Shown here piece after piece: positions 17,211-24,216 of a DNA stretch of 42,928 nucleotides. The position numbers and the translations under genes were made by a program. This stretch comes from Nesterenkonia sandarakina (lineage in GTDB: Bacteria; Actinomycetota; Actinomycetes; Actinomycetales; Micrococcaceae). Location: positions 1-42,928 of the forward strand of contig NZ_PVTY01000018.1 of the NCBI RefSeq assembly GCF_003003175.1, given 5' to 3'. Under the pieces are notes generated by a model. That model saw only the letters and a list, made by a program, of their open reading frames with translations. It was not told the DNA's origin and made no database searches. Numbering within the stretch: the first letter of the stretch is position 1; the number at the start of each line of letters is the position of its first letter.

Positions 17211-17216
17211 TAGGCT
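17211..17216 (+). promoter_or_regulatory. Possible -10 of xseA-xseB
   Basis: TAGGCT in the 95-bp divergent gap fits TANNNT and would start a transcript with a leader of about 50 nt that includes the GAAGGCAGG ribosome site before the xseA ATG. No -35 consensus was found. Confidence 0.25.
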
Positions 17217-17269
17217 GTAAGCACCATAGCGAACCTTCCGGGGAGACCGTCGATGATCGAAGGCAGGAC

Positions 17270-18598
17270 ATGAGCGAGCCGGCACAGGCGCAGGACACTT
17301 CGGCGGAGACCCCGTGGCCGCTGAGCACGTACTCCGGCAAGCTCAAGGCCCATATCGAAGCCGCACCGCCCACCTGGGTGGAGGGCCAGCTGGTGGAGTT
17401 CAATCTGCGCAACGGCAATGCCTGGATGACGCTTCGGGATCTGGAGCAGGAGGTGTCCTTCTCCACGGTGGCCTGGCGCGCGGTGGCCGGCAGCCTCAAC
17501 GGCACCGTCCAGCCCGGATCCCGCGTGGTCGCCCTGGTGAAGCCGAACCTCTACGAGAAGTCCGGCCGGCTGTCCCTGGTGGCCCAGCAGATGAAGCCCG
17601 TGGGACTCGGGGACCTGCTGGCCCGGATCGAGCAGCTCAAGCAGCGTCTGGCCGCAGAGGGTCTGTTCCGGGTCGACCGGAAGAAGCCGCTGCCGGTGCT
17701 GCCGTTGCGGATCGGACTGATCACCGGTCGGAACTCGGACGCCAAGAAGGACATCCTGCGCAACACCCACGCCCGCTGGGCCGCCGCCCAGTTCGAGATC
17801 CGTGAGGTCGCGACCCAGGGGCCCAGTGCGCCCCAGGAGGTCGCCGCGGCGCTGGCGCAGCTCGACGCGGATGCGGACGTGGAGGTCATCGTGATCGCGC
17901 GCGGCGGCGGCGCCCTGGAGGAGGTCGTGCTGCCGTTCTCCGATGAACGGCTGATCCGCGCCGTCGCGGCCGCGCACACCCCGGTGGTCTCGGCGATCGG
18001 GCATGAGGCGGACCGCCCGCTGCTCGACGAGGTCGCGGACATGCGCGCATCCACCCCCACCGGTGCCGCGAAGCTGCTGGTGGTCGACGAGGCCCAGGAG
18101 CGCGACCAGCTCACCCACGCGCGGGAACGCATGTCCGCCGGCGTCGAACGGCTCATCGGCCGGGAGACCGAATGGCTGACCGCGCTGCGTTCCCGGCCGG
18201 TGCTCGCCCAGCCTCAGGACATGATCACCGGACGCGCCCAGGAGCTGCTGATGCTGCGGCGTCGCTCGCTCTTCGGGATGGAGACCGCGGTGCGCCGCGG
18301 CACCGACTGGGTCGCGCAGACGCGGGCCCGGGTCCGGTCGCTCTCCCCCCAGTCCACCCTCGATCGCGGATACGCGGTGGTGCAGACCCAGGCCGATGTG
18401 GGCTGGGAGGTGCTGCGCGATGCCGCCACCGTCTCCCCCGGGGACCAGCTGAGCATCATGGTCGCCTCCGGCGAGCTCACCGCCCGCGCCGAAGAGATCT
18501 ACCCCAAGGACCGCCGGGCCGCCCCTGCCGAGCAGGCTGCCACGGCGCTCGAGACACCACAGACCGCACAGACCCCGAACCGAGAGGCAGCGCCATGA
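17270..18598 (+). CDS. xseA: Exodeoxyribonuclease VII large subunit
   Basis: 442-residue large subunit of ExoVII, which degrades single-stranded DNA in both directions and works with XseB. The N-terminal OB-fold reads WVEGQLVEFNLRNGNAWMTL...GSRVVALVKPNLYEKSGRLS. The catalytic Exonuc_VII_L domain contains PLRIGLITGRNSDAKKDIL, VIVIARGGGALEEVVLPFSD, VVSAIGHEADRPLLDEVAD and RASTPTGAAKL. The R-G-G-G and G-H-E-x-D motifs are active-site hallmarks. A coiled coil that binds XseB follows, and then the C-terminal STLDRGYAVVQ segment. The last 40 residues are Ala/Thr/Gln-rich. ATG 17270 has GAAGGCAGG just upstream. The stop overlaps the xseB start (ATGA). Confidence 0.96.
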   Translation: MSEPAQAQDTSAETPWPLSTYSGKLKAHIEAAPPTWVEGQLVEFNLRNGNAWMTLRDLEQEVSFSTVAWRAVAGSLNGTVQPGSRVVALVKPNLYEKSGRLSLVAQQMKPVGLGDLLARIEQLKQRLAAEGLFRVDRKKPLPVLPLRIGLITGRNSDAKKDILRNTHARWAAAQFEIREVATQGPSAPQEVAAALAQLDADADVEVIVIARGGGALEEVVLPFSDERLIRAVAAAHTPVVSAIGHEADRPLLDEVADMRASTPTGAAKLLVVDEAQERDQLTHARERMSAGVERLIGRETEWLTALRSRPVLAQPQDMITGRAQELLMLRRRSLFGMETAVRRGTDWVAQTRARVRSLSPQSTLDRGYAVVQTQADVGWEVLRDAATVSPGDQLSIMVASGELTARAEEIYPKDRRAAPAEQAATALETPQTAQTPNREAAP

Positions 18599-18870
18599 GC
18601 GAAGACGCCAGCGCCACCCAGACCCAGACCGCGACGTCCACCGAGTTCAGCACCGCGCAGACCGAGGACATCGAGACCATGAGCTACGAGCGGGCCCGCG
18701 AGGAACTGATCTCGGTGGTGACCAAGCTCGAGACCGGCGGCGCCCCGCTGGAGGAGTCACTGGCCCTCTGGCAGCGCGGCGAGGCCCTCGCCGACCGCTG
18801 CGAGCGGTGGCTCGACGGCGCGCGGACCCGCCTCGAGGAGGTCCGCGTGGAGCTGACCGAGGACCGCTAG
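18595..18870 (+). CDS. xseB: Exodeoxyribonuclease VII small subunit
   Basis: 91-residue ExoVII small subunit; several copies assemble on the XseA coiled coil. The family core is SYERAREELISVVTKLETG, LEESLALWQRGEALADRCE and LDGARTRLEEV. About 30 low-complexity Thr/Gln/Ala residues precede it, so an internal start (ATG at about 18679, MSYERAREEL) is also possible. I keep 18595 because it forms an ATGA overlap with xseA. It ends 13 bp before the convergent DASS transporter. Confidence 0.95.
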   Translation: MSEDASATQTQTATSTEFSTAQTEDIETMSYERAREELISVVTKLETGGAPLEESLALWQRGEALADRCERWLDGARTRLEEVRVELTEDR

Positions 18871-18883
18871 GCCGGCAGGGGCG

Positions 18884-20374
18884 TCATACCCCGCTGGCGA
18901 GGACGACCGGCTGCCAGAGCAGGATGAAGACCGAGATCAGGCTCAGCGCGATGATGTTCATCCAGAAGCCGGCCTTCACCATGTCGTCCATCTCCAGGTA
19001 GTCGGAGGAGAACACTGCCGCGTTCGGCGGAGTGGAGATCGGCAGCATGAATGCGCAGCTTGAGGTCAGCGCGACCAGCGCCATGATCGCGAAGGGGTCC
19101 ACTCCCATGCCCAGGGCGAGCCCCACGCTGACCGGGATGAGCATGTTGGACACCGCGGTGTTCGACATCACCTCGGTCATGAACAGTACGATGGCTCCGA
19201 GCACGACGATGATGATGACGTAGGGCAGCACCTCTAGTCCGCCGAGTATCTCGCCGAACCACGGGGTGAGGTCGGAGTCGTCGAAGGCCGCCGCGAGCGA
19301 GAGTCCCCCGCCGAAGAGCAGCAGGATCCCCCAGGGCAGTGCCTGCATGTCCTTCCACACCAGGATGCCGCCTCGCTTGCCGTCCTCATCAGTCGCTCGG
19401 GCGCGCAGCAGGAACATCGCGGTGGCACCGATCATGGAGACCGTCGTGTCTGTGAGCGGAATTCCCCATTCCTCGGGTAGGAACCCGATGGTCATCCACA
19501 TGGCGCCGACGAAACCAAAGATGGCCAGGACCGTCTTCTCCTCGTAGGACATGGAGCCGAGCTCGCGCAGCTGATCATGAGCGAAGTCTGGTGAGATCTC
19601 GGCCTGGGAGACCAGTCGGAACTGGACCTTGGAGAGGTAGAAGTACAGCAGCACCAGCAGGATGGCAGTCAGCGGGGCGGCGAAGACGAACCACTGCGCG
19701 AAGCTGACGGTGATGTCGAAGTGCAGCGACGCTTGGGCGGCGAACACCGCGTTGGGCACCGAGCCGATCAGCGTCGCCAGTCCGCCGATGGAGGCGGCGT
19801 AGGCAATGGCCAGGAGCAGTCCCTTGGCGAACTTCTTGAGTCCCTCCTCGTCGAAGAACTGCTTCTCCTTGACCTCTTCGATCAGCGCCAGGCCGATGGG
19901 CAGCATCATCAGAGCCGTGGCCGCGTTCGAGATCCACATCGAGAGTCCGGCGGTTGCCAAAATCACGCCCAGCATCAGCCGGTTGCCCTGGGTCCCGACC
20001 ATGCGGATGATGGTCATGGCGATGCGTTTGTGCAGGTTCCACTTCTGGATCGCGAGGGCGATCGTGAAACCACCCATGTACATGAAGACGATCGGATTCG
20101 CATACGCCATCGCGGCGGTCTCTTCATCTGTTCCACCCGTGAGCGGCAGCAGAAACAGCGGAAGCAGCGACGTCGCGGGAATCGGCAGCGCCTCGGTGAT
20201 CCACCAGGCGGCGACCCACAGGGTCACCGCGAGCACCGCTCGAGGCGCGTCGTCGAGACCGGTGATCGCCGGGATGAAGTAGAACACGGCGAAGAGCACC
20301 GGGCCCAGCACCAGCCCTACTCGTCGTCGGCTCAGCAGCTGCGTGCGCTCGGTCGTCTCCTTGTCGGTGGCCAT
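18884..20374 (-). CDS. Second DASS/SLC13-family anion:sodium symporter
   Basis: 496-residue symporter homologous to 11140-12801 but clearly diverged and lacking its long hydrophilic N-terminus. Hallmarks are AAWWITEALPIPATSLLPLF, NPIVFMYMGGFTIALAIQKW, LSMWISNAATALMMLPIGLA, TEVMSNTAVSNMLIPVSVG and ISTPPNAAVFSSDYLEM. The first sodium-site motif reads Ser-Asn-Ala instead of Ser-Asn-Thr, while the second keeps Ser-Asn-Thr. Probable substrate class: dicarboxylates, citrate or sulfate. The ATG at 20374 lacks a strong ribosome site. Convergent with xseB, and 79 bp downstream of the aminotransferase pair on the same strand. Confidence 0.9.
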   Translation of the reverse strand: MATDKETTERTQLLSRRRVGLVLGPVLFAVFYFIPAITGLDDAPRAVLAVTLWVAAWWITEALPIPATSLLPLFLLPLTGGTDEETAAMAYANPIVFMYMGGFTIALAIQKWNLHKRIAMTIIRMVGTQGNRLMLGVILATAGLSMWISNAATALMMLPIGLALIEEVKEKQFFDEEGLKKFAKGLLLAIAYAASIGGLATLIGSVPNAVFAAQASLHFDITVSFAQWFVFAAPLTAILLVLLYFYLSKVQFRLVSQAEISPDFAHDQLRELGSMSYEEKTVLAIFGFVGAMWMTIGFLPEEWGIPLTDTTVSMIGATAMFLLRARATDEDGKRGGILVWKDMQALPWGILLLFGGGLSLAAAFDDSDLTPWFGEILGGLEVLPYVIIIVVLGAIVLFMTEVMSNTAVSNMLIPVSVGLALGMGVDPFAIMALVALTSSCAFMLPISTPPNAAVFSSDYLEMDDMVKAGFWMNIIALSLISVFILLWQPVVLASGV

Positions 20375-20453
20375 GGGGCCAGAGTGTTCCAGACCACAGC
20401 GACGTAATCCAACTCAACGCTTCGCTTGAGCGAGGCGGAAACAGGAACCAGGC

Positions 20454-21692
20454 TCAGGCGCGGGCCGCGGCGTCCCGGTAGTCCGCGAGGAACTCTGCGA
20501 TCCCGGCGATCGCGTGCTCGAGGTCTTCCACCCCGGGCAGAGTGACCAGCCGGAAGTGGTTGTCATCGATCCAGTTGAACGCCCGGCCGTGGGAGACCAG
20601 GATCTTCTGCTGCCGCAGCAGCTCGATGACGAACTTCTCGTCGTTCTCGATGGGATAGATCTCCGGATCCAGCCGCGGGAACAGGTAGAGCGCGCCGTCG
20701 GCCTGGTGCACCTGGACGCCTTCGATCTCGCGGAGCAGCCGATACGCGGTCTCGCGCTGTTCGAAGAGCCGCCCGCCCGGATCGATCAGGTCCTGGATGG
20801 ACTGGTGTCCGCCCAGCGCCGCCTGGATCGCATGCTGGGCGGGAACGTTGGCGCACATGCGCATGTTCATCAGGAGGGTCAGCCCTTCCATGTAGTTCTT
20901 CGCCCGGTGGGTCGGCCCGGAGACGAAGATCCACCCGGAGCGGAAGCCCGCCACGCGCCACGTCTTGGAGAGTCCGGAGAAGGTGATCGTGAAGACGTCA
21001 TCCGAGAGCGTGCAGGCGTTGATCATCTCGGCATCGTCGAAGGTGATGTTCTCGTAGATCTCGTCCGAGAGCAGCATCAGGTTGTGCCGCCGGGCGATGT
21101 CGACCATCGCCTCGAGGATCTCACGCGGGTAGACCGCACCGGTGGGGTTGTTCGGGTTGATGATCACCAGGGCCTTGGTCCGGTCGGTCACCTTCGACTC
21201 GATCTCGGCGGGGTCCGGCCACCAGCTGTTGTCCTCATCGCAGATGTAATGCACGGCCCTGCCGCCGGCCAGCGTGGTGGCGCCGGTCCAGAGCGGATAG
21301 TCCGGGGCGGGGATGAGCACCTCGTCACCGGGCGCCAGCAGCGCCTGGAGCACCATCGAGATCAGTTCCGAGACCCCGTTGCCCAGATAGATGTCCGCAG
21401 GGTCCGCATCGGTCATGCCGCGAGCCTGGTAATACTGGGCGACGGCGATCCGGGCGGAATAGATGCCCTGGGAGTCGGAGTAGCCCTGGGCGTCGTGGAG
21501 GTTGCTGATCATCGCCATCCGGATCGAGTCCGGCGCCTCGAAGCCGAAGGGCGCCGGGTTCCCGATGTTCAGCCGCGTGATCGCATGCCCTTCGCGCTCC
21601 AGCCGAGCGGCCTCCTGCGCGATCGGCCCGCGCACGTCGTACCGGACGTCCTGAAGCTTGGGCGACTGGGTGAAGTCTTCGAATTCCTGCAT
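20454..21692 (-). CDS. Pyridoxal-phosphate aminotransferase, AlaA/AspC type (copy 2)
   Basis: 412-residue class I/II aminotransferase closely resembling mycobacterial AspC (Rv0337c) and E. coli AlaA, which make alanine from pyruvate and glutamate. Visible blocks are DVRYDVRGPIAQEAARLE, ITRLNIGNPAPFGFEAPD, AQGYSDSQGIYSAR, YLGNGVSELISMVLQALL, VLIPAPDYPLWTGAT and VIINPNNPTGAVYPREILEA. DEIYENITFDD follows, then the PLP lysine in TFSGLSKTWRVAGFRSGW, and FNWIDDNHFRLVTLP near the C-terminus with the substrate-carboxylate Arg. ATG 21692 gives MQEFEDFTQSPKL, aligned to the start of its neighbour. The frame extends upstream to 21770 without homology. It lies 159 bp downstream of the paralogue at 21852-23090, on the same strand. 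Confidence 0.92.
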   Translation of the reverse strand: MQEFEDFTQSPKLQDVRYDVRGPIAQEAARLEREGHAITRLNIGNPAPFGFEAPDSIRMAMISNLHDAQGYSDSQGIYSARIAVAQYYQARGMTDADPADIYLGNGVSELISMVLQALLAPGDEVLIPAPDYPLWTGATTLAGGRAVHYICDEDNSWWPDPAEIESKVTDRTKALVIINPNNPTGAVYPREILEAMVDIARRHNLMLLSDEIYENITFDDAEMINACTLSDDVFTITFSGLSKTWRVAGFRSGWIFVSGPTHRAKNYMEGLTLLMNMRMCANVPAQHAIQAALGGHQSIQDLIDPGGRLFEQRETAYRLLREIEGVQVHQADGALYLFPRLDPEIYPIENDEKFVIELLRQQKILVSHGRAFNWIDDNHFRLVTLPGVEDLEHAIAGIAEFLADYRDAAARA

Positions 21693-21777
21693 CCTGGAGT
21701 TACGCACTGTCCTATCCTGCACCTTCCGAGGTGTGAGAGCCCCTGTCGTTTCACATGCTGAACGTCGCACCGTCCCG

Positions 21778-21795
21778 GCGCGGCGCGTGCCGCGC
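21778..21795 (-). terminator. GC hairpin between the paired aminotransferase genes
   Basis: GCGCGGC (21778-21784) and GCCGCGC (21789-21795) form a perfect 7-bp stem around a 4-nt loop in the gap between the two aminotransferase genes. Combined with the stem at 21829-21859 it probably limits read-through from the upstream copy. Confidence 0.45.
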
Positions 21796-21828
21796 GCCGT
21801 TCTTCGGGCGCACGGTGCCGCGCGGGCG

Positions 21829-21859
21829 GAGCCTGAGCCCGCGCGCCGCGGTCAGGCTC
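21829..21859 (-). terminator. Hairpin overlapping the stop codon of the upstream aminotransferase
   Basis: GAGCCTGA (21829-21836) pairs with TCAGGCTC (21852-21859). The right arm includes the stop codon and last codons of the 21852-23090 gene, an arrangement also seen at the rmuC stop. Confidence 0.5.
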
Positions 21860-23090
21860 GGGCGAACGCGTCGCGGTAGGAGGCGAGGAAGTCCGCGATC
21901 CCGGCGATGGCCTCTTCAAGCTCCTCCACCGGCGGCAGCGACACCAGCCGGAAGTGGTTGTCATCGATCCAGTTGAATGCCCGACCGTGGGAGACCAGGA
22001 TCTTCTGCTGACGCAGCAGCTCCATCACGAAGGTCTCATCGTTCTGGATCGGATAGATCTTCGGATCCAGCCGGGGGAAGAGGTAGAGCGCGCCGTCGGC
22101 CTGGTGGACGTCCACGCCTTCGATCTCGGCAAGGAGCTTGTGGGCGATGTTGCGCTGCTCATAGAGCCTGCCGCCGGGACGGATGAACTCCTCCACGGAC
22201 TGGTAGCCGCCGAGCGCGGTCTGGATCGCGTGCTGGGCGGGGACGTTGGGGCACATCCGCAGGTTCGACATCAGGTTCAGGCCCTCGATGTAGTTCTTGG
22301 CCCGGTGCTTGGGTCCCGACATGTAGAGCCAGCCGGAGCGGAAGCCCGCCACGCGCCAGGTCTTGGAGAGTCCGGAGAAGGTGATCGTGAAGACGTCATC
22401 GGAGAGCGTGCAGGCGTTGATCATCTCGGCGTCGTCGAAGGTGATCTTCTCGTAGATCTCATCGGAGAGCAGGATCAGGTTGTGCCGGCGGGCGATGTCG
22501 ACCATCGCCTCGAGGATCTCACGCGGGTAGACCGCGCCGGTGGGGTTGTTCGGGTTGATCAGCACCAGAGCCTTGGTCCGGTCGGTGACCTTGGACTCGA
22601 CCTCTTCGGGGTCCGGCCACCACTGGTTCTCCTCGTCACAGATGTAGTGCACGGCGCGCCCGCTGCACAAGGTGGTGATCGCGGTCCACAGCGGGTAGTC
22701 CGGGGCGGGGATGAGCACCTCGTCGCCGGGGTTGATCAGCGCCTGCAGCACCATGGTGATCAGCTCGGAGACGCCGTTGCCCAGGATCACATCGGAGACC
22801 TCGGCCTCGCGCATGCCGCGGGACTGGTAGTACTGGGCGACCGCGGTGCGGGCCGAGTAGATGCCCTGGGATTCGGAATAGCCCTGGGAGCTGGGGAGGT
22901 TCTTGATCATGTCCACCAGGATCGAGTCCGGCGCGTCGAAGCCGAACGGCGCCATGTTCCCGATGTTCAGCTTGGTGATCCGGTGTCCCGCTCGCTCGAG
23001 CCGTGCGGCTTCTACTGCGATGGGGCCGCGCACGTCGTACCGCACGTTGCGAAGCTTCTGGGCCTGTGTGAAGTCCTCGAATTCCTCCAT
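21852..23090 (-). CDS. Pyridoxal-phosphate aminotransferase, AlaA/AspC type (copy 1)
   Basis: 412-residue paralogue of the adjacent aminotransferase, same length and same domain order. Blocks: NVRYDVRGPIAVEAARLE, ITKLNIGNMAPFGFDAPD, YLPDYPLWTAIT-type substrate loop (VLIPAPDYPLWTAITTLC), LINPNNPTGAVYPREILEA, DEIYEKITFDD, PLP lysine in SGLSKTWRVAGFRSGWLYM, and SHGRAFNWIDDNHFRLVSL. Differences from copy 2 fall around substrate loops (NMAPFG for NPAPFG, LCSGRAV for LAGGRAV, LYMSGPKHRAKNYIEG for IFVSGPTHRAKNYMEG), so the two may differ in amino-acid preference or regulation. ATG 23090 (MEEFEDFTQAQKL) aligns with copy 2. CACAAT lies six nt upstream and could be a weak -10 for leaderless expression. 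Confidence 0.92.
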   Translation of the reverse strand: MEEFEDFTQAQKLRNVRYDVRGPIAVEAARLERAGHRITKLNIGNMAPFGFDAPDSILVDMIKNLPSSQGYSESQGIYSARTAVAQYYQSRGMREAEVSDVILGNGVSELITMVLQALINPGDEVLIPAPDYPLWTAITTLCSGRAVHYICDEENQWWPDPEEVESKVTDRTKALVLINPNNPTGAVYPREILEAMVDIARRHNLILLSDEIYEKITFDDAEMINACTLSDDVFTITFSGLSKTWRVAGFRSGWLYMSGPKHRAKNYIEGLNLMSNLRMCPNVPAQHAIQTALGGYQSVEEFIRPGGRLYEQRNIAHKLLAEIEGVDVHQADGALYLFPRLDPKIYPIQNDETFVMELLRQQKILVSHGRAFNWIDDNHFRLVSLPPVEELEEAIAGIADFLASYRDAFARA

Positions 23091-23181
23091 GACCAGATTG
23101 TGCCCTATGTCGGACTCTGTGCCGGGACGTTACGACCTCGACTCTTCTTCGGCGCGTTGCGCCCCGCGAGGCGAGCCGTGC

Positions 23182-23197
23182 GGTGTGCCTTCACACC
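23182..23197 (-). terminator. Small hairpin after the OpuAC-like lipoprotein gene
   Basis: GGTGTG (23182-23187) and CACACC (23192-23197) form a 6-bp stem with a tetraloop, 11 bp beyond the lipoprotein gene stop at 23208. The rest of the gap to the aminotransferase start at 23090 contains no gene. Confidence 0.45.
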
Positions 23198-23207
23198 CGG
23201 CGCGCGC

Positions 23208-24170
23208 TCAGCCCCAGTCCTCGGGCTCTGCGACGAAGCCCTCCTGGACCAGCCAGTACTCGGCGGCCTCCTGCGGGCTCAGCGCCTGCTCCCCGTCGAC
23301 CAGCCGGCGCAGCGTGACCAGGGCGTCCTCATTGAGCGCCTGCGCCAGCTCCACGGCCACGCCGGGGACCTCCTCGGCGACCTCCGCGGAGACCACCGGG
23401 ACGAACTGCTCCTGCGGGAAGGCGCGCTCGGCGTCGGTGAGCGCGATGAGCGCCTGCTCCTCGATGCCGGGGTGTGAGGTCGTGACGATCGCGGCGTCGA
23501 GCTCGGCGGTGATCACGTCGTTGATCAGCTCGGACTCCTCCGCGACGACGATCTCGGCGGGCTCGCAGTCATAGATCTCGGCCAGCAGCGGTCCTGGCTC
23601 CGGCAGATCCGGGCGCACGCCGATGCGCAGCTCGTCACAGGCCGCAGCGAAGGCGGGGTCATCGACCTCCCCCTCGGTGGCGATCTCGTTGAGCTGGGCG
23701 GTGACCGTGGTGATCACCAGGGAGCTGCCGAGCACCGCCGAAGAGGGCTCCAGCAGCTGCGCGTCCTCGTCGAGGCTGTCTTCGATGACGCCGAGCAGCT
23801 CCGCCGAGCTGGGCTGCTCCAGCTCGCCGAAGGCCTCCGGGTCCAGCTCCCGCGCGAGGGCCATGGACCGGCCGATGACGAGATCGGACTCCCCCGCCGT
23901 GACCACATCACCGGGGCCGCGATCTGAGGTCTCCACCACCGCGGGCGTGTCCCGGGAGTTCAGCGCCAGGGCGTAGACATTGGCGATGGTCTGATCCAGC
24001 GGATGCTCCCCCACGGCGATGGTCCAGGCCCGCTCGGCGGCGCTCCCGGTGGGCTCCTCCGCCGGTGGCGGGGGCGAGCACCCCGTCGCCGTCCATACCG
24101 CGACCGCGGCAACAGTGGTGATCCCCGAGACGCGGCGGGCACGCCGAGGCGTCACAGGGGAAAAAGTCAT
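23208..24170 (-). CDS. OpuAC-like substrate-binding lipoprotein (osmoprotectant type), orphan
   Basis: 320-residue predicted lipoprotein. A basic n-region (SPVTPRRARRVSG) is followed by a hydrophobic stretch and a lipobox ending in ATGC, with SPPPPAEEP after the Cys. The mature part has the layout of the OpuAC/ProX-type binding domain of quaternary-amine ABC transporters: WTIAVGEHPLDQTIANVYALAL at the N-terminus, SSAVLGSSLVITTVTA mid-protein, and LLAEIYDCEPAEI and AAIVTTSHPGIEEQALIAL in the second lobe. It ends LSPQEAAEYWLVQEGFV. The protein is strongly acidic. No ATPase or permease gene is adjacent, so its partner must be elsewhere, or it has another role. Ligand residues cannot be assigned. 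ATG 24170 is preferred over 24179 because TAGAAT ends 7 nt upstream of 24170. Confidence 0.75.
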   Translation of the reverse strand: MTFSPVTPRRARRVSGITTVAAVAVWTATGCSPPPPAEEPTGSAAERAWTIAVGEHPLDQTIANVYALALNSRDTPAVVETSDRGPGDVVTAGESDLVIGRSMALARELDPEAFGELEQPSSAELLGVIEDSLDEDAQLLEPSSAVLGSSLVITTVTAQLNEIATEGEVDDPAFAAACDELRIGVRPDLPEPGPLLAEIYDCEPAEIVVAEESELINDVITAELDAAIVTTSHPGIEEQALIALTDAERAFPQEQFVPVVSAEVAEEVPGVAVELAQALNEDALVTLRRLVDGEQALSPQEAAEYWLVQEGFVAEPEDWG

Positions 24171-24177
24171 GAGCGTC

Positions 24178-24209
24178 ATTCTACGACGGCGCCGGATCGG
24201 CGCTAGTCT
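24178..24209. promoter_or_regulatory. Overlapping divergent promoters with a central palindrome
   Basis: Minus-strand TAGAAT (plus 24178-24183) lies 7 nt before the lipoprotein ATG at 24170. Plus-strand TAGTCT (24204-24209) lies 7 nt before the TPR gene ATG at 24217. Between them sits GCGCCG-GAT-CGGCGC (24189-24203), a perfect 6-bp inverted repeat around 3 nt. Each promoter's -35 region would overlap the other's -10, so the two should compete, and a protein bound to the palindrome could control both. Neither -35 resembles consensus. Confidence 0.45.
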
Positions 24210-24216
24210 GGTGAAG

